A stretch of 64,000 bases of DNA from an uncultured Spirochaetales bacterium (GTDB lineage: Bacteria; Spirochaetota; Spirochaetia; Sphaerochaetales; Sphaerochaetaceae), in NCBI GenBank assembly GCA_949299185.1, contig CASFZR010000004.1:1-64000 (forward strand). Direction: 5' to 3'. Under the pieces are notes generated by a model. That model was not told the DNA's origin and ran no database searches. It saw only the letters and a program-made list of their open reading frames with translations. The position numbers and the translations under genes were made by a program. How positions within the stretch are numbered: the first letter of the stretch is position 1; each line of letters begins with the position of its first letter. Below are positions 41,558 through 49,578 of the stretch, one piece after another.

Positions 41558-41952
41558 CTGACCTTCCTTATCACACGGGGCATGTATTCCTTCTTCTTCG
41601 CGTGGAAGTAGATAGCGGCTATGCCGAATCCGATCGCGACACCCGCCATCGCTCCCAGGAATCTCAGTCCCTCGCTCTCTGTGATGAGCGTGGTGATGAA
41701 GTACCCTGGAAGGAACATCAGCAGTGGCAGTCCCAGTGACATGAAGACGGAGAACAGGGTCTTCGATGATGGCATGTCTATCTCTGCCGTGTCTCCGGCC
41801 GAAAGGTCGATCTTCTCTGGATTGAGGACTTCAAAGGAAGCCTTCTTGGATGTGCAGAAGAACGATCCCTTGCATCCTTCGCACGCGCTTCTGTCGCAGC
41901 CTGCGGTTATCCTCTCGCCGTCAGCTTGCTGAATCGTTACTTCCTTTCTCAT
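41554..41952 (-). CDS. RseC/MucC-family membrane protein
   Basis: 132 residues. The N-terminal part carries four cysteines spaced C-x4-C-x2-C-x5-C (CDRSACEGCKGSFFC), then a short beta region and two membrane helices (FSVFMSLGLPLLMFLPGYFI; LGAMAGVAIGFGIAAIYF), the layout of RseC, a component linked to the Rsx/Rnf-type system that reduces SoxR and to sigma-E control in proteobacteria. ATG 41952 suits the GGAGG site better than ATG 41955. It overlaps the 3' end of the ymdB-like gene by about 32 bases. Confidence 0.8.
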   Translation of the reverse strand: MRKEVTIQQADGERITAGCDRSACEGCKGSFFCTSKKASFEVLNPEKIDLSAGDTAEIDMPSSKTLFSVFMSLGLPLLMFLPGYFITTLITESEGLRFLGAMAGVAIGFGIAAIYFHAKKKEYMPRVIRKVR

Positions 41953-42766
41953 CATGTGCCTCCGGCCTTCGTATCTGGACCCTCTTCATCACGCGCTCGA
42001 TGGCCGTGCTTCTGCCGCTCTCCTCATCGATCGTGACGACTGCTCCCTGTATCATGCCATCATCCCAGCACTCCTGGCTCCTTACCGGAAGCTGGGAGCG
42101 TAGCTTGCTGATCTCGGTCGCGGGATCGAAGCCACCGACTGACATGAATGAGCCGACCCTACCGTTATCGCTGATGTAGGCCAGGCCGTTCTCGCTTACC
42201 GTCTCATCCGCGCTTATCACCTTGGTGTGGGTGCCTATGAGCGCTGCCGCCTTCCCGTCGAGGAAGAAGAACATCGTCCGCTTCTCGGCGGTCGCCGCCG
42301 CATGGAAGATGACCACGGGGATGATTCCAGGTTCCTTCTCCGTCAGCTTCTTCAGCAGGAGATCTGCGGATGAAAACGCGTTCTGGAGGTTCTGCCGTGT
42401 CAGCAGCGCGTTTCCCTGCAGGCTTATGAAGAGGAACTTCCTGTCCTTCAGCGTCACGATCTTATAGCTTCTTCCTGGACATGCAGGAGGGTAGTTCGCC
42501 GGACGGAGTATGAATGACGCATGGGCGATGAAGTCCACCATATCTACCTTGTAGAAGAGCTTTTCACCGCCTGTCACCAGGTCCACGCCGAGCTTTCCAA
42601 GCTGGAGCGAATGCTGCTTGCCGATGCCGAATCCATTGGTCATCCCCTCACCATTCGCGACCGTGTAATCTATATTCAGTTCCTGCTTGAGAGCGGGAAG
42701 TCCTGCCTTCAGCGCGGCGATCCCTGGCCTTCCCGTGACCTCACCAAGAAATAGTATCCTGACCAT
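41921..42766 (-). CDS. YmdB/TIGR00282-family metallophosphoesterase homologue with lost active-site residues
   Basis: 281 residues. Fold-level family segments are intact (RILFLGEVTGRPG; VANGEG; FILRPANYPPACPGRSY; IFHAAATAEK; IGTHTKV). Compared with active YmdB (D8, E39, N40, N67, H68, H150, H175, H177), this protein has E9 for the first Asp, G41 for Asn, G67-E68 for the Asn-His pair and K182 for the last His; E40, H155 and H180 remain. It is therefore probably not an active cyclic-nucleotide phosphodiesterase. First gene of the group ending at rpoN; -10 TATCCT lies seven bases before the ATG. Confidence 0.8.
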   Translation of the reverse strand: MVRILFLGEVTGRPGIAALKAGLPALKQELNIDYTVANGEGMTNGFGIGKQHSLQLGKLGVDLVTGGEKLFYKVDMVDFIAHASFILRPANYPPACPGRSYKIVTLKDRKFLFISLQGNALLTRQNLQNAFSSADLLLKKLTEKEPGIIPVVIFHAAATAEKRTMFFFLDGKAAALIGTHTKVISADETVSENGLAYISDNGRVGSFMSVGGFDPATEISKLRSQLPVRSQECWDDGMIQGAVVTIDEESGRSTAIERVMKRVQIRRPEAHDEKGSNDSAS

Positions 42767-42773
42767 GCTAGAC

Positions 42774-42779
42774 AGGATA
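42774..42779 (-). promoter_or_regulatory. ymdB-like operon promoter, leaderless geometry
   Basis: TATCCT on the minus strand with seven bases to ATG 42766; no Shine-Dalgarno. Confidence 0.4.
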
Positions 42780-42819
42780 CCTTATCACAAGCTGATTGTA
42801 CAACGGCTGGGGAGTGCTA

Positions 42820-43254
42820 TCAGATGCCGAACAGCTCGTCTACATCGATGGTGGTCGGATCGATTGGCTTACGGTCTATGCGGATAGAGTAGGAGGGATC
42901 GTTGCCCTGCACATGCGTCATGCTTGCCGACATCGAATGATTGCCTCCGTTCACATGGCCTGCCAGCTCCACGCTGGTGCTTTGCTTATCACCGGTTACA
43001 GTGAGTCTGGTGACAGCCTTCGTCAGCGTCGAGTCTCCGATCTTCACGTCTTCCACCAGCGTTCTCTGGAAGGTTCCTTCTTCCAGTGACCCCTCTATCT
43101 CATAGTGTGTGATATAGATCTGCGATGCACCATACAGCGTGATCAGGGCGCTGGCGTTCTCTATGTCCTCCTTAGTCGCCGGCTGCGGCTGGCAGGATGA
43201 TAGGATCACCAGCATGACAAGTATCACGGAAATGACAGATAGAAGCTTCTTCAT
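42820..43254 (-). CDS. Small lipoprotein of unknown function
   Basis: 144 residues. Lipoprotein signal with LSSC lipobox (Cys21); the mature part is polar and beta-rich, with TLYGASQIYITHYEIEGSLEEGTFQRTL and a Ser/His-rich stretch (HVNGGNHSMSASMTHVQG). No family recognised. Start at ATG 43254 because AGGAGG lies upstream; the frame extends further left without a signal. Faces no obvious partner gene; the ymdB-like gene follows after 53 bases. Confidence 0.6.
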   Translation of the reverse strand: MKKLLSVISVILVMLVILSSCQPQPATKEDIENASALITLYGASQIYITHYEIEGSLEEGTFQRTLVEDVKIGDSTLTKAVTRLTVTGDKQSTSVELAGHVNGGNHSMSASMTHVQGNDPSYSIRIDRKPIDPTTIDVDELFGI

Positions 43255-43454
43255 AAATGACCTCCTAAAGATTCCTCTATCCTGATTCTTGCATGGAATA
43301 CCGCTGTTGTGTGGGTGAATGCCAGACATGATAGCTGTTTTCCACAGATGATGTTCCATGTCTATAGGAGAAATGAGTCACCTTCCCATCAAAGTTTTAG
43401 CAAAAAACATCACCACTGGCGAGAGAAATCAAAAACAGAGCTACGGCGTATTGA

Positions 43455-43482
43455 TAAAAGGAAAACCTCTCCATAGGAGAGG
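43455..43482 (-). terminator. Terminator of the tRNA-Leu transcript
   Basis: On the minus strand CCTCTCC-TAT-GGAGAGG followed by TTTTCCTTTT, seven bases beyond the tRNA 3' end. Confidence 0.9.
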
Positions 43483-43488
43483 CCTCTT

Positions 43489-43572
43489 TGCCCAGAGGGG
43501 GACTCGAACCCCCATCTCCTTGCAGAGACTAGTACCTGAAACTAGCGCGTCTACCAGTTCCGCCATCTGGGC
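43489..43572 (-). tRNA. tRNA-Leu(CAG)
   Basis: Minus-strand cloverleaf of 84 bases. Acceptor GCCCAGA/TCTGGGC, D arm with GGTAGACGC, anticodon stem CTAGT/ACTAG with loop TTCAGGT (anticodon CAG), a long variable arm as in class II tRNAs, T arm GGGGG-TTCGAGT-CCCCC, discriminator A. The 3' CCA is not encoded. Flanked by its own promoter and terminator. Confidence 0.95.
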
Positions 43573-43583
43573 AGTATGGAAAG

Positions 43584-43613
43584 ACTATACTTTCAAGGCC
43601 ATGGGAGTGTCAA
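43584..43613 (-). promoter_or_regulatory. tRNA-Leu promoter
   Basis: Minus strand TTGACA (43613-43608), 18-base spacer, TATAGT (43589-43584), about 11 bases before the tRNA 5' end. Confidence 0.8.
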
Positions 43614-43626
43614 GGATTCAGGAGTG

Positions 43627-43655
43627 TTGGAAATATGTCATCTCTGTCGCATAAT
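43627..43655 (+). promoter_or_regulatory. Promoter of the esterase/outer-membrane operon, leaderless geometry
   Basis: TTGGAA (43627-43632), 17-base spacer, CATAAT (43650-43655), six bases to ATG 43662. Confidence 0.6.
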
Positions 43656-43661
43656 GTTCAT

Positions 43662-44438
43662 ATGAAGAGAGTAGAGTACCTTATCGGCAGGAACGGCAGA
43701 TCGCTCATCGGATACATCCATGAGGATTATTCCGCCATCTGCGAGACATATAGCAGACGTCCTGCGGTTCTCGTGTTTCCTGGCGGAGGCTATAACCACC
43801 TTTCCCCCCGGGAAGAGGATCCTGCCATGTTCCCGTTCTTCGCGGCAGGATACCAGGTATTCGTACTCCGTTACAGCGTCGGTGATGATATCCTTTCCTC
43901 AAGTCCGGAGTCCGAGGCCGCGGAGGCTATCGCCGTCATGAGGCGTGATGCCGATCGCCTGAATATCGAGAGCGATAAGATCGCAGTCATGGGCTTCTCC
44001 GCAGGAGGCCATCTTGCCGCCTCAATCGCAGCCCATCATCAGCTATACGGAGAGGAGAGCCGCGTGGATGCCGCCATCCTTTCATATCCCGTGATAACCA
44101 TGGGCCGCTATACCCATCAGGGCTCCAAGGATATGCTTACGCACGGTGATGGGGCGCTCGTCGATTACTACTCGATAGAGAACCAGGTGGGGAAGGAGAT
44201 GCCTCCCTGCTTCATATGGCATACCGCGGCAGATGAGGCCGTTCCCGTGGAGAACTCCCTCATGATGGCTTCTGCGCTGCGTGATGGCGGCGTACCTTTC
44301 GAGCTTCATATCTTCAGTGAGGGCCGGCATGGGCTGTCTGCAGGACACAATGAGACCGGCCCGGAGGAAAAGAGCGTGCAGGACTGGATAGCGCTGGCCA
44401 TATCGTGGCTTTCGCGCTTGTTCCGGTTCGCGTTCTGA
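43662..44438 (+). CDS. Alpha/beta-hydrolase, BD-FAE/acetyl-esterase type
   Basis: 258 residues. VLVFPGGGYNHLS (about 35-47) supplies the oxyanion hole, GFSAGGH (about 105-111) the nucleophile, AADEAVPVENS the acid and EGRHGLS the histidine. The motifs match the BD-FAE/xylan-acetyl-esterase-like group that deacylates plant sugars; no signal peptide, so it is cytoplasmic. Start chosen at ATG 43662 from the family N terminus and the promoter position. Its TGA overlaps the start of the next gene (TGATG). Confidence 0.82.
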   Translation: MKRVEYLIGRNGRSLIGYIHEDYSAICETYSRRPAVLVFPGGGYNHLSPREEDPAMFPFFAAGYQVFVLRYSVGDDILSSSPESEAAEAIAVMRRDADRLNIESDKIAVMGFSAGGHLAASIAAHHQLYGEESRVDAAILSYPVITMGRYTHQGSKDMLTHGDGALVDYYSIENQVGKEMPPCFIWHTAADEAVPVENSLMMASALRDGGVPFELHIFSEGRHGLSAGHNETGPEEKSVQDWIALAISWLSRLFRFAF

Positions 44439-45640
44439 TGCCTATGCAGAGAAGAGCCATCCTGACAGCCATAGCCATCGCACTGCTTCTGCTACCGGCA
44501 GCGGCTGATCCGTCATACTCCCTCTCTGCTTATATCTCAGGCGTATCCCAAGGTGTCGACGGCATAGGGTTCGGGCTCTTCCCGATAGGCACGACCTTCG
44601 GCTTCGAGCGCCTTTTCCCCCTTGTGCCTGGAGAGCGTGATGCCGAATTCCAGGTGGAGATGTCGTTCGCCTTCAATAACAGGACCATAGATACCAATTT
44701 CGACTATTCGACGGGGCTCCCGATCTGGTTCGACAGGAGGATCAGCAGGCTTCCCGCCGCGACATACTTCAACCCACGCGCCTCGATAGATGTCTATCTT
44801 GATCAGGGCTTCGGCGATAACCCCCTCTACGCTGATGGCTCCCTAGTCAATTTCCGTATCGGATTCAATGCCCGGTATTCGATGGCTCTGGAACGAGTCG
44901 ATCTCTCCAAGGCCGGGAACGACGATGAGCCGCTGTTCGTCGATAACGGCGGCAATCCTCGGCCTCCGTTCGATGGCCGCCTCCCTGCTTATCCCTGGCT
45001 TGAGGGGAATAGGCAGACCTATACCGATTATCTATATCTCGATGCCTATCTGAACCTTGACCGTGACACCCCCACCGATGCCGAGACCGAGCATGGGCTG
45101 AGCCTTGACCTCTCCTTCGACTATGGTCCGCGCTGGCTCTTCAATGAATCACCGTCGAGGATCCAGAGCGATTTCTATCGCCTTGAGGCGTACCTTGAGG
45201 AGAAGATGGAGCTGTTCACCGTCTATCAGGATAATGGCTGGAACTGGGTGAATATGTATATAGGGCACTCCAATACCTTCAGGTATACCGGAGGCGATGT
45301 CATTCCGGAGAACATGCTTCCTGATGACAGGCTCCGCGCCATGATCGCGGATCGCATCTGGCTCCATTTCACCGGACCGCAGTTTCTCGCCGGCGACTGC
45401 TTCGCCTTCATCGAGCTTAATCTCTACAATACGCTCATGTTCGGCGGCATTGCCAATGAGATAGGCTCCTCGTCGTTCGCGCTGGAGCTGCAGTCAAGCC
45501 TCTCGGCTCGCGTGCAGGTCCGGCTGTTCGGATTCATACGCCTTGAATACCAGGTAGGCTATGATTTCATCAGGGGCATCTGGCCCGAGTATCCGAGATG
45601 GTGGCAGAACGCCGCGCTCTCGTTCTATGTCTCGGTGTGA
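44438..45640 (+). CDS. Exported beta-barrel-like protein 1
   Basis: 400 residues with signal peptide (RRAILTAIAIALLLLPAAADP). The mature protein alternates aromatic-rich strands and acidic turns (FGFERLFPLVPGERDAEFQVEMSFAFNNRTIDTNFDYS; YSMALERVDLSKAG) and ends in a strand, AALSFYVSV, as outer-membrane barrels do. Its C-terminal third (TGPQ...FGFIRLEYQVGYDF) resembles the next protein's (YGPQ...FGICKVYYEIGCSY), so the two look like paralogues. No named family recognised. Start is coupled to the esterase stop; no separate ribosome site. Confidence 0.6.
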   Translation: MPMQRRAILTAIAIALLLLPAAADPSYSLSAYISGVSQGVDGIGFGLFPIGTTFGFERLFPLVPGERDAEFQVEMSFAFNNRTIDTNFDYSTGLPIWFDRRISRLPAATYFNPRASIDVYLDQGFGDNPLYADGSLVNFRIGFNARYSMALERVDLSKAGNDDEPLFVDNGGNPRPPFDGRLPAYPWLEGNRQTYTDYLYLDAYLNLDRDTPTDAETEHGLSLDLSFDYGPRWLFNESPSRIQSDFYRLEAYLEEKMELFTVYQDNGWNWVNMYIGHSNTFRYTGGDVIPENMLPDDRLRAMIADRIWLHFTGPQFLAGDCFAFIELNLYNTLMFGGIANEIGSSSFALELQSSLSARVQVRLFGFIRLEYQVGYDFIRGIWPEYPRWWQNAALSFYVSV

Positions 45641-45650
45641 GGAGGGGTGA

Positions 45651-46823
45651 ATGAAGAGGATCATCGCGCTGCTGCTGCTCATTGCCTCCATCATGCCGCT
45701 CTCTGCCATAGGCTTCGGCTACCATGTCTTCGATATCAGGACTGAGCCGGAGTTCGGCGAGGGGATATTCCCCACGTCGGTGATGTACCAGTTCAATTTC
45801 CCTATGCCCGACTTCATAGAAGGCAGGCGTACCGTCCTTGCCTTCCGCCTCGATAACGGCCTGGAATACCGTAAGCTCCGTCAGGATCCGGACACCGGCG
45901 CGATCCTCGCCAAGGATCCACCGCCCTATCCGACGGAGTATACCGTGCTTTTCGATGAGTTCAACCTCTTCTTCGCTCAGGGATTCGGAGAGACACGTGA
46001 TGAGGAGAAGGATCTCATCACGGCGTTCATATCGCTGGACGGACGCTTCGAGAACGCCTATGAGCGTCTTTCCTGGCTGACATCGCCGGACAGCATGGAA
46101 GGCGTGTTCAGCACATATGAGAGCGGAATCAGGACAGAGCGCTTTCCCTCGTCCTCATGGGTCGGCGCGCCTGAGCTTGCAGGCTCCCGTTCCATCTTCC
46201 AGACATCTCTGACCGCAGGAGTCAGATTCGACTGGATGGATGATGATGTCACGAGGCGGGACGGCATCAGGGCCGCATCGTATCTCCGCTTCTCTCCTGC
46301 ATGGATGCCCGTATCATATGGTGGAGGCGCTGATTTCTTCCTGATGTGGAACGAGCTTGAGCTTTCCAGGACGCTCTTGACCATAGGGCAGGAGAGACGC
46401 CCTGAGCTTTCCTGGCTATCCATCGTCCTTGATGATAAGCTGACGTACAGGTTCATCATCGGCGACAAGGTCCCCGCTTATGTGCAGGGTGGGGATATCT
46501 GGGGCGAAAGCGATGTTCCCAATGGCTCCCATGTGATAATGAACAGGCTTTCCATGACATTCTACGGACCTCAGATAAACAGCCGGGACTCCTTCCCGTC
46601 TCTCATGGTATTCTGGGATTTCGGCGTGGCGCTCGGCCATGTGCTGAATAGGGGAGCCGTACGCGAGGCGATAGCTGAGACCGTCGGAAGCTATGGTATC
46701 AGGGCGGAGTTCGTGGTATTCGGCATCTGCAAGGTATACTATGAGATCGGATGCTCCTATGATGGTGTGTTCAATGAGCCTGGTGGCATAGAGCAGAGAT
46801 TCGGGGTTACGGTGGGCATATGA
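45651..46823 (+). CDS. Exported beta-barrel-like protein 2
   Basis: 390 residues; signal peptide RIIALLLLIASIMPLSAIG. Strand-rich mature part with repeated Phe/Tyr (YHVFDIRTEPEFGEGIFPTSVMYQFNFPMPDF), terminal FGVTVGI. Shares the C-terminal pattern of protein 1. GGAGGGG before ATG 45651, 10 bases after the previous stop; overlaps the next gene by four bases. Probably an outer-membrane protein; family unknown. Confidence 0.6.
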   Translation: MKRIIALLLLIASIMPLSAIGFGYHVFDIRTEPEFGEGIFPTSVMYQFNFPMPDFIEGRRTVLAFRLDNGLEYRKLRQDPDTGAILAKDPPPYPTEYTVLFDEFNLFFAQGFGETRDEEKDLITAFISLDGRFENAYERLSWLTSPDSMEGVFSTYESGIRTERFPSSSWVGAPELAGSRSIFQTSLTAGVRFDWMDDDVTRRDGIRAASYLRFSPAWMPVSYGGGADFFLMWNELELSRTLLTIGQERRPELSWLSIVLDDKLTYRFIIGDKVPAYVQGGDIWGESDVPNGSHVIMNRLSMTFYGPQINSRDSFPSLMVFWDFGVALGHVLNRGAVREAIAETVGSYGIRAEFVVFGICKVYYEIGCSYDGVFNEPGGIEQRFGVTVGI

Positions 46824-47449
46824 TGAGACGCATGGCATTGCTTATATCGCTATTGGCCTTAGCGCTGCCGCTGGCAGCGGCACCATATGCCTATCTGTCG
46901 GCATCGGGAGGCCTGGCCTATGATACCAACGCCTTCTCCTCTCCGCTGCCTATCTGGAACGAGGATGACATGAACTTCGACTATGAGCGCCGGACAAGCG
47001 CGCTTCTGTCGCTCGATGCCGACGTGTTCTTCAACGACGGTCCTGCCGGGCTTTCCGTGAAGGCTGTCATGGGCGTGCCTCTCCTCTCCGAGAAGGCCTT
47101 GTACGATGGCAATGGGTATATCTGGGGAAGCTCTGATGCGATATCCTCCCTCTCCTTCTCGATCGGGCCCGTGTTCCGCTATCGTATGGGTGTCGCGGAT
47201 CTCTTCCTGTCGATACGCTTCGGCGTGGGCTCCTATGACTTCTTCTCCTCAGGCTTCACGTTCGATATGCTTGCCGATGGAGGCGTGCGCTTCTTCTCCG
47301 GAGAGCGCCTTGTGATAACGGCAGGCGCGATCTACGACGCGCATCTGATGAAGTATCTTTCCGATAGCATGACGGCGCTGTACGATCAGGGATATATAAT
47401 GCTCAGCATCGGCGGCTATGTCTCCATAGGAGTGCGTATAGGTGGCTAG
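46820..47449 (+). CDS. Exported beta-barrel-like protein 3
   Basis: 209 residues; signal peptide RMALLISLLALALPLAAA, then YAYLSASGGLAYDTNAFSSP and strands such as ISSLSFSIGPVFRYRMGVADLFLSIRFGVGSYDF, ending IMLSIGGYVSIGVRIGG, a typical terminal barrel strand. Size fits an eight-strand barrel. ATG 46820 or 46823. Coupled to its neighbours by overlaps. Confidence 0.6.
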   Translation: MMRRMALLISLLALALPLAAAPYAYLSASGGLAYDTNAFSSPLPIWNEDDMNFDYERRTSALLSLDADVFFNDGPAGLSVKAVMGVPLLSEKALYDGNGYIWGSSDAISSLSFSIGPVFRYRMGVADLFLSIRFGVGSYDFFSSGFTFDMLADGGVRFFSGERLVITAGAIYDAHLMKYLSDSMTALYDQGYIMLSIGGYVSIGVRIGG

Positions 47450-48053
47450 GAAGATCGTTCTCTCAGCGATGCTATTCATCCTGCTGCTACCGCTCGGCGC
47501 GAAAAGCGAGATCTGGGTGGGGGCGGATCTCGTCTATGACCTGAATGTCCCTTCCGATGATATAAAGGACAACTTCGTGACATACGGCGGTAACCTTGAG
47601 AGCATCAATAGCGGTGGACTGGGCTTTGACCTGATCTTCTTTCCCTCCGATGCCATCAGGATAGGGCCGTTCATGACGCTGGATATCATATTCCCGGTAG
47701 GGGTGACATCGGCCGGTAATACCGAGGTACTGACCTCGTATGAGTCGGACTTCCGTCTCGATGCCACCTTCGGCCTCTCTTATTATCAGCTGGTGGGACC
47801 GCGCTTCGGCTTCTTCGTCGACTGCGGGGTGGAGTATGGCTTCTATAGGATATCGACGACGAACAGGCCTAATGATCCATCACCTGTCGAGTACAGGCGC
47901 TTCGGGGAATGGAGCTTCATCGCCGATGCCGGCGTGATAGCGATCAGGAAAAACAGCTTCTTCCGTCTCTATGCGGGATTCTCCGGCTCACTCTTCCAGC
48001 CGACCTTCGGCTTCCGTGTCGTGCTTGGGGCCGGTGGGGGCTTTATCTTCTGA
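47442..48053 (+). CDS. Exported beta-barrel-like protein 4
   Basis: 203 residues from GTG 47442, overlapping the previous stop; signal peptide KIVLSAMLFILLLPLGAKS. Strands EIWVGADLVYDLNV, ATFGLSYYQLVGPRFGFFVDCGVEYGFYR and terminal VVLGAGGGFIF suggest a small barrel. Its last 66 bases are also the 3' end of the opposite-strand AI-2E transporter gene, so two C termini are coded on both strands. Confidence 0.6.
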   Translation: MARKIVLSAMLFILLLPLGAKSEIWVGADLVYDLNVPSDDIKDNFVTYGGNLESINSGGLGFDLIFFPSDAIRIGPFMTLDIIFPVGVTSAGNTEVLTSYESDFRLDATFGLSYYQLVGPRFGFFVDCGVEYGFYRISTTNRPNDPSPVEYRRFGEWSFIADAGVIAIRKNSFFRLYAGFSGSLFQPTFGFRVVLGAGGGFIF

Positions 48054-49151
48054 CAGCCTCTCGCGAAGGAGCGTGTACACAGTTGAGAATACAGGGACCG
48101 CGAACAGCATCCCTGCCAGCCCGAACAGCGCGCCTCCGATAGTCACTGCAGTGAATACGTAGACTGATGGTATGCCTGTCGATGATCCAACGACACGCGG
48201 ATAGATGAAGTCTCCCTCAAGCTGCTGCAGCACGAATATGAAGATGAGGAAGAAGAGTCCCTGCCATGGGCTGGTCATCGCTATGATGAAGGCTCCTACT
48301 ACCGCGCCTATTATCGCGCCATAGATCGGGATGAGGGCCATGAGGCCCGTGAAGGCGCTTATAGCGGCCCCATTTGGAAGACGCAGCACCACCATGCCGG
48401 CAAAGCACAGCACCCCTATGATCAGGGCTTCCGTGATCTGGGCGGTGATGAAGCGGGAGAACGCAGTAGACGCCACGTTTATCACATGGGTAAGGGCTTT
48501 TATCCTCTCTGTCTTCATCATCAGCGACATCACCTTGTGGATATGCGTCTTGAGCATGTCGCGGTTCATGATGAAGTAGCAGGAGAAGACGACCATGATG
48601 AAGAACGATATCACCCAGCTGATGATGGATAGCATGCTCTGGATCGTGAAGGAGAGTATCGGTTCCGAGAATATCCTTATCTTCGATTCCAGCAGCTCGG
48701 CAAGCGTCGTTATGCTCTCGTCTATATCACCGAACGCCTCGGAGATGAATGGAAGCGCTGAGAGGTCTATGCGTGACCAGAACTCCTCATCTGAGGCGAA
48801 GTCCCTGAGCGACTCGACGAGTATCGTGCAGGCGTGGATGAACTCCGGCAGGACCAGCGAGAAGATAATGGTCAGGAACACGAGTATCAGGATGATGGAG
48901 AGAAGCAGCGATATTCCCTTTGATAGCCTTGCGACCCTCTTCGGCAGCCTTGATGATATGACGCGGTCTATCGCCCTGGACGGGATGGATAGCAGGAATG
49001 CGATGACCACGCCTCCTGCGATAGGAGCGACCACCGTCATCACCTTCGACCAGATCCAGGGGAGCGTCGTCTCTGCCCTCATGAGGATGGCTAATATCAC
49101 TAGGAATGACGTGCCAAGCGCAAGCTTGGATAGGAACTGCTTTCTGTCCAT
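47988..49151 (-). CDS. AI-2E/PerM-family transporter
   Basis: 387-residue membrane protein with about eight helices. Family hallmarks: VIAFLLSIPSRAIDRVI near the N terminus, a periplasmic-facing helical segment, and the C-terminal IPIYGAIIGAVVGAFIIAM...LQQLEGDFIYPRVVGSSTGIPSVYVFTAVTIGGALFGLAGMLFAVPVFSTVYTLLRE. Members export autoinducer-2 or act as sodium/proton antiporters; substrate unknown here. A hydrophilic tail (SEDKAPTGPKHDTEAEGRLEE) is encoded antisense to barrel protein 4. TGC-TAGATT six bases before the ATG, no Shine-Dalgarno. Confidence 0.85.
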   Translation of the reverse strand: MDRKQFLSKLALGTSFLVILAILMRAETTLPWIWSKVMTVVAPIAGGVVIAFLLSIPSRAIDRVISSRLPKRVARLSKGISLLLSIILILVFLTIIFSLVLPEFIHACTILVESLRDFASDEEFWSRIDLSALPFISEAFGDIDESITTLAELLESKIRIFSEPILSFTIQSMLSIISWVISFFIMVVFSCYFIMNRDMLKTHIHKVMSLMMKTERIKALTHVINVASTAFSRFITAQITEALIIGVLCFAGMVVLRLPNGAAISAFTGLMALIPIYGAIIGAVVGAFIIAMTSPWQGLFFLIFIFVLQQLEGDFIYPRVVGSSTGIPSVYVFTAVTIGGALFGLAGMLFAVPVFSTVYTLLRERLSEDKAPTGPKHDTEAEGRLEE

Positions 49152-49157
49152 ACAGAG

Positions 49158-49166
49158 AATCTAGCA
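49158..49166 (-). promoter_or_regulatory. AI-2E transporter promoter, extended -10, leaderless geometry
   Basis: Minus strand TGC-TAGATT, hexamer 49163-49158, six bases to ATG 49151. Confidence 0.55.
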
Positions 49167-49179
49167 CAGTTGGGGAGAT

Positions 49180-49206
49180 GAAAAAAGGAGGCACAAGGCC
49201 TCCTTC
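49180..49206 (-). terminator. Terminator of the infC-rpmI-rplT operon
   Basis: Minus strand AGGAGGC-cttgt-GCCTCCT followed by TTTTTTC, 20 bases past the coiled-coil gene stop and just upstream of the AI-2E promoter. Confidence 0.9.
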
Positions 49207-49225
49207 GCGTCCTTTGACTGAAGTC

Positions 49226-49561
49226 TCAGATATCCTCGACCTCGAGCGTCTCGAAGTTCTCGTCGTCTCCCATGGCCGAGAAATCCTCTGCCGCTGAGAG
49301 TTCTTCCGCATCGAGCGTTCCGAAATCCTCGAAATCCCCGAGAGAGGAATCAAGCTCGCTGAGAGCCGAGGTAATGGCCTCGTCGATAGCCGCCTGGTCG
49401 GTGCTGACCTTGTCCAGGAGTTCCTGCAGCTCTACGTTATGGTTCTCGACAAGCTCGAACCTCGCCTGCAGTTCCTTGTTCTCATCGCGAAGGCGATTGA
49501 TAAGGCCAACTGCCTTCTGCACCCTCATCAAGAGTAGCTTGCTGCTTTCGATCGTGGTCAT
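49226..49561 (-). CDS. Coiled-coil protein, ZapB-like
   Basis: 111 residues. Residues 8-60 form a clear heptad coiled coil (LLLMRVQKAVGLINRLRDENKELQARFELVENHNVELQELLDKV); the rest is very acidic (EDFGTLDAEELSAAEDFSAMGDDENFETLEVEDI). Size and N-terminal coil resemble ZapB, an FtsZ-ring-associated protein, but similarity of coiled coils is not proof. Last gene of infC-rpmI-rplT, 17 bases after rplT, with AGGAGG. Confidence 0.55.
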   Translation of the reverse strand: MTTIESSKLLLMRVQKAVGLINRLRDENKELQARFELVENHNVELQELLDKVSTDQAAIDEAITSALSELDSSLGDFEDFGTLDAEELSAAEDFSAMGDDENFETLEVEDI

Positions 49562-49578
49562 TTTACCTCCTCAGGTTC

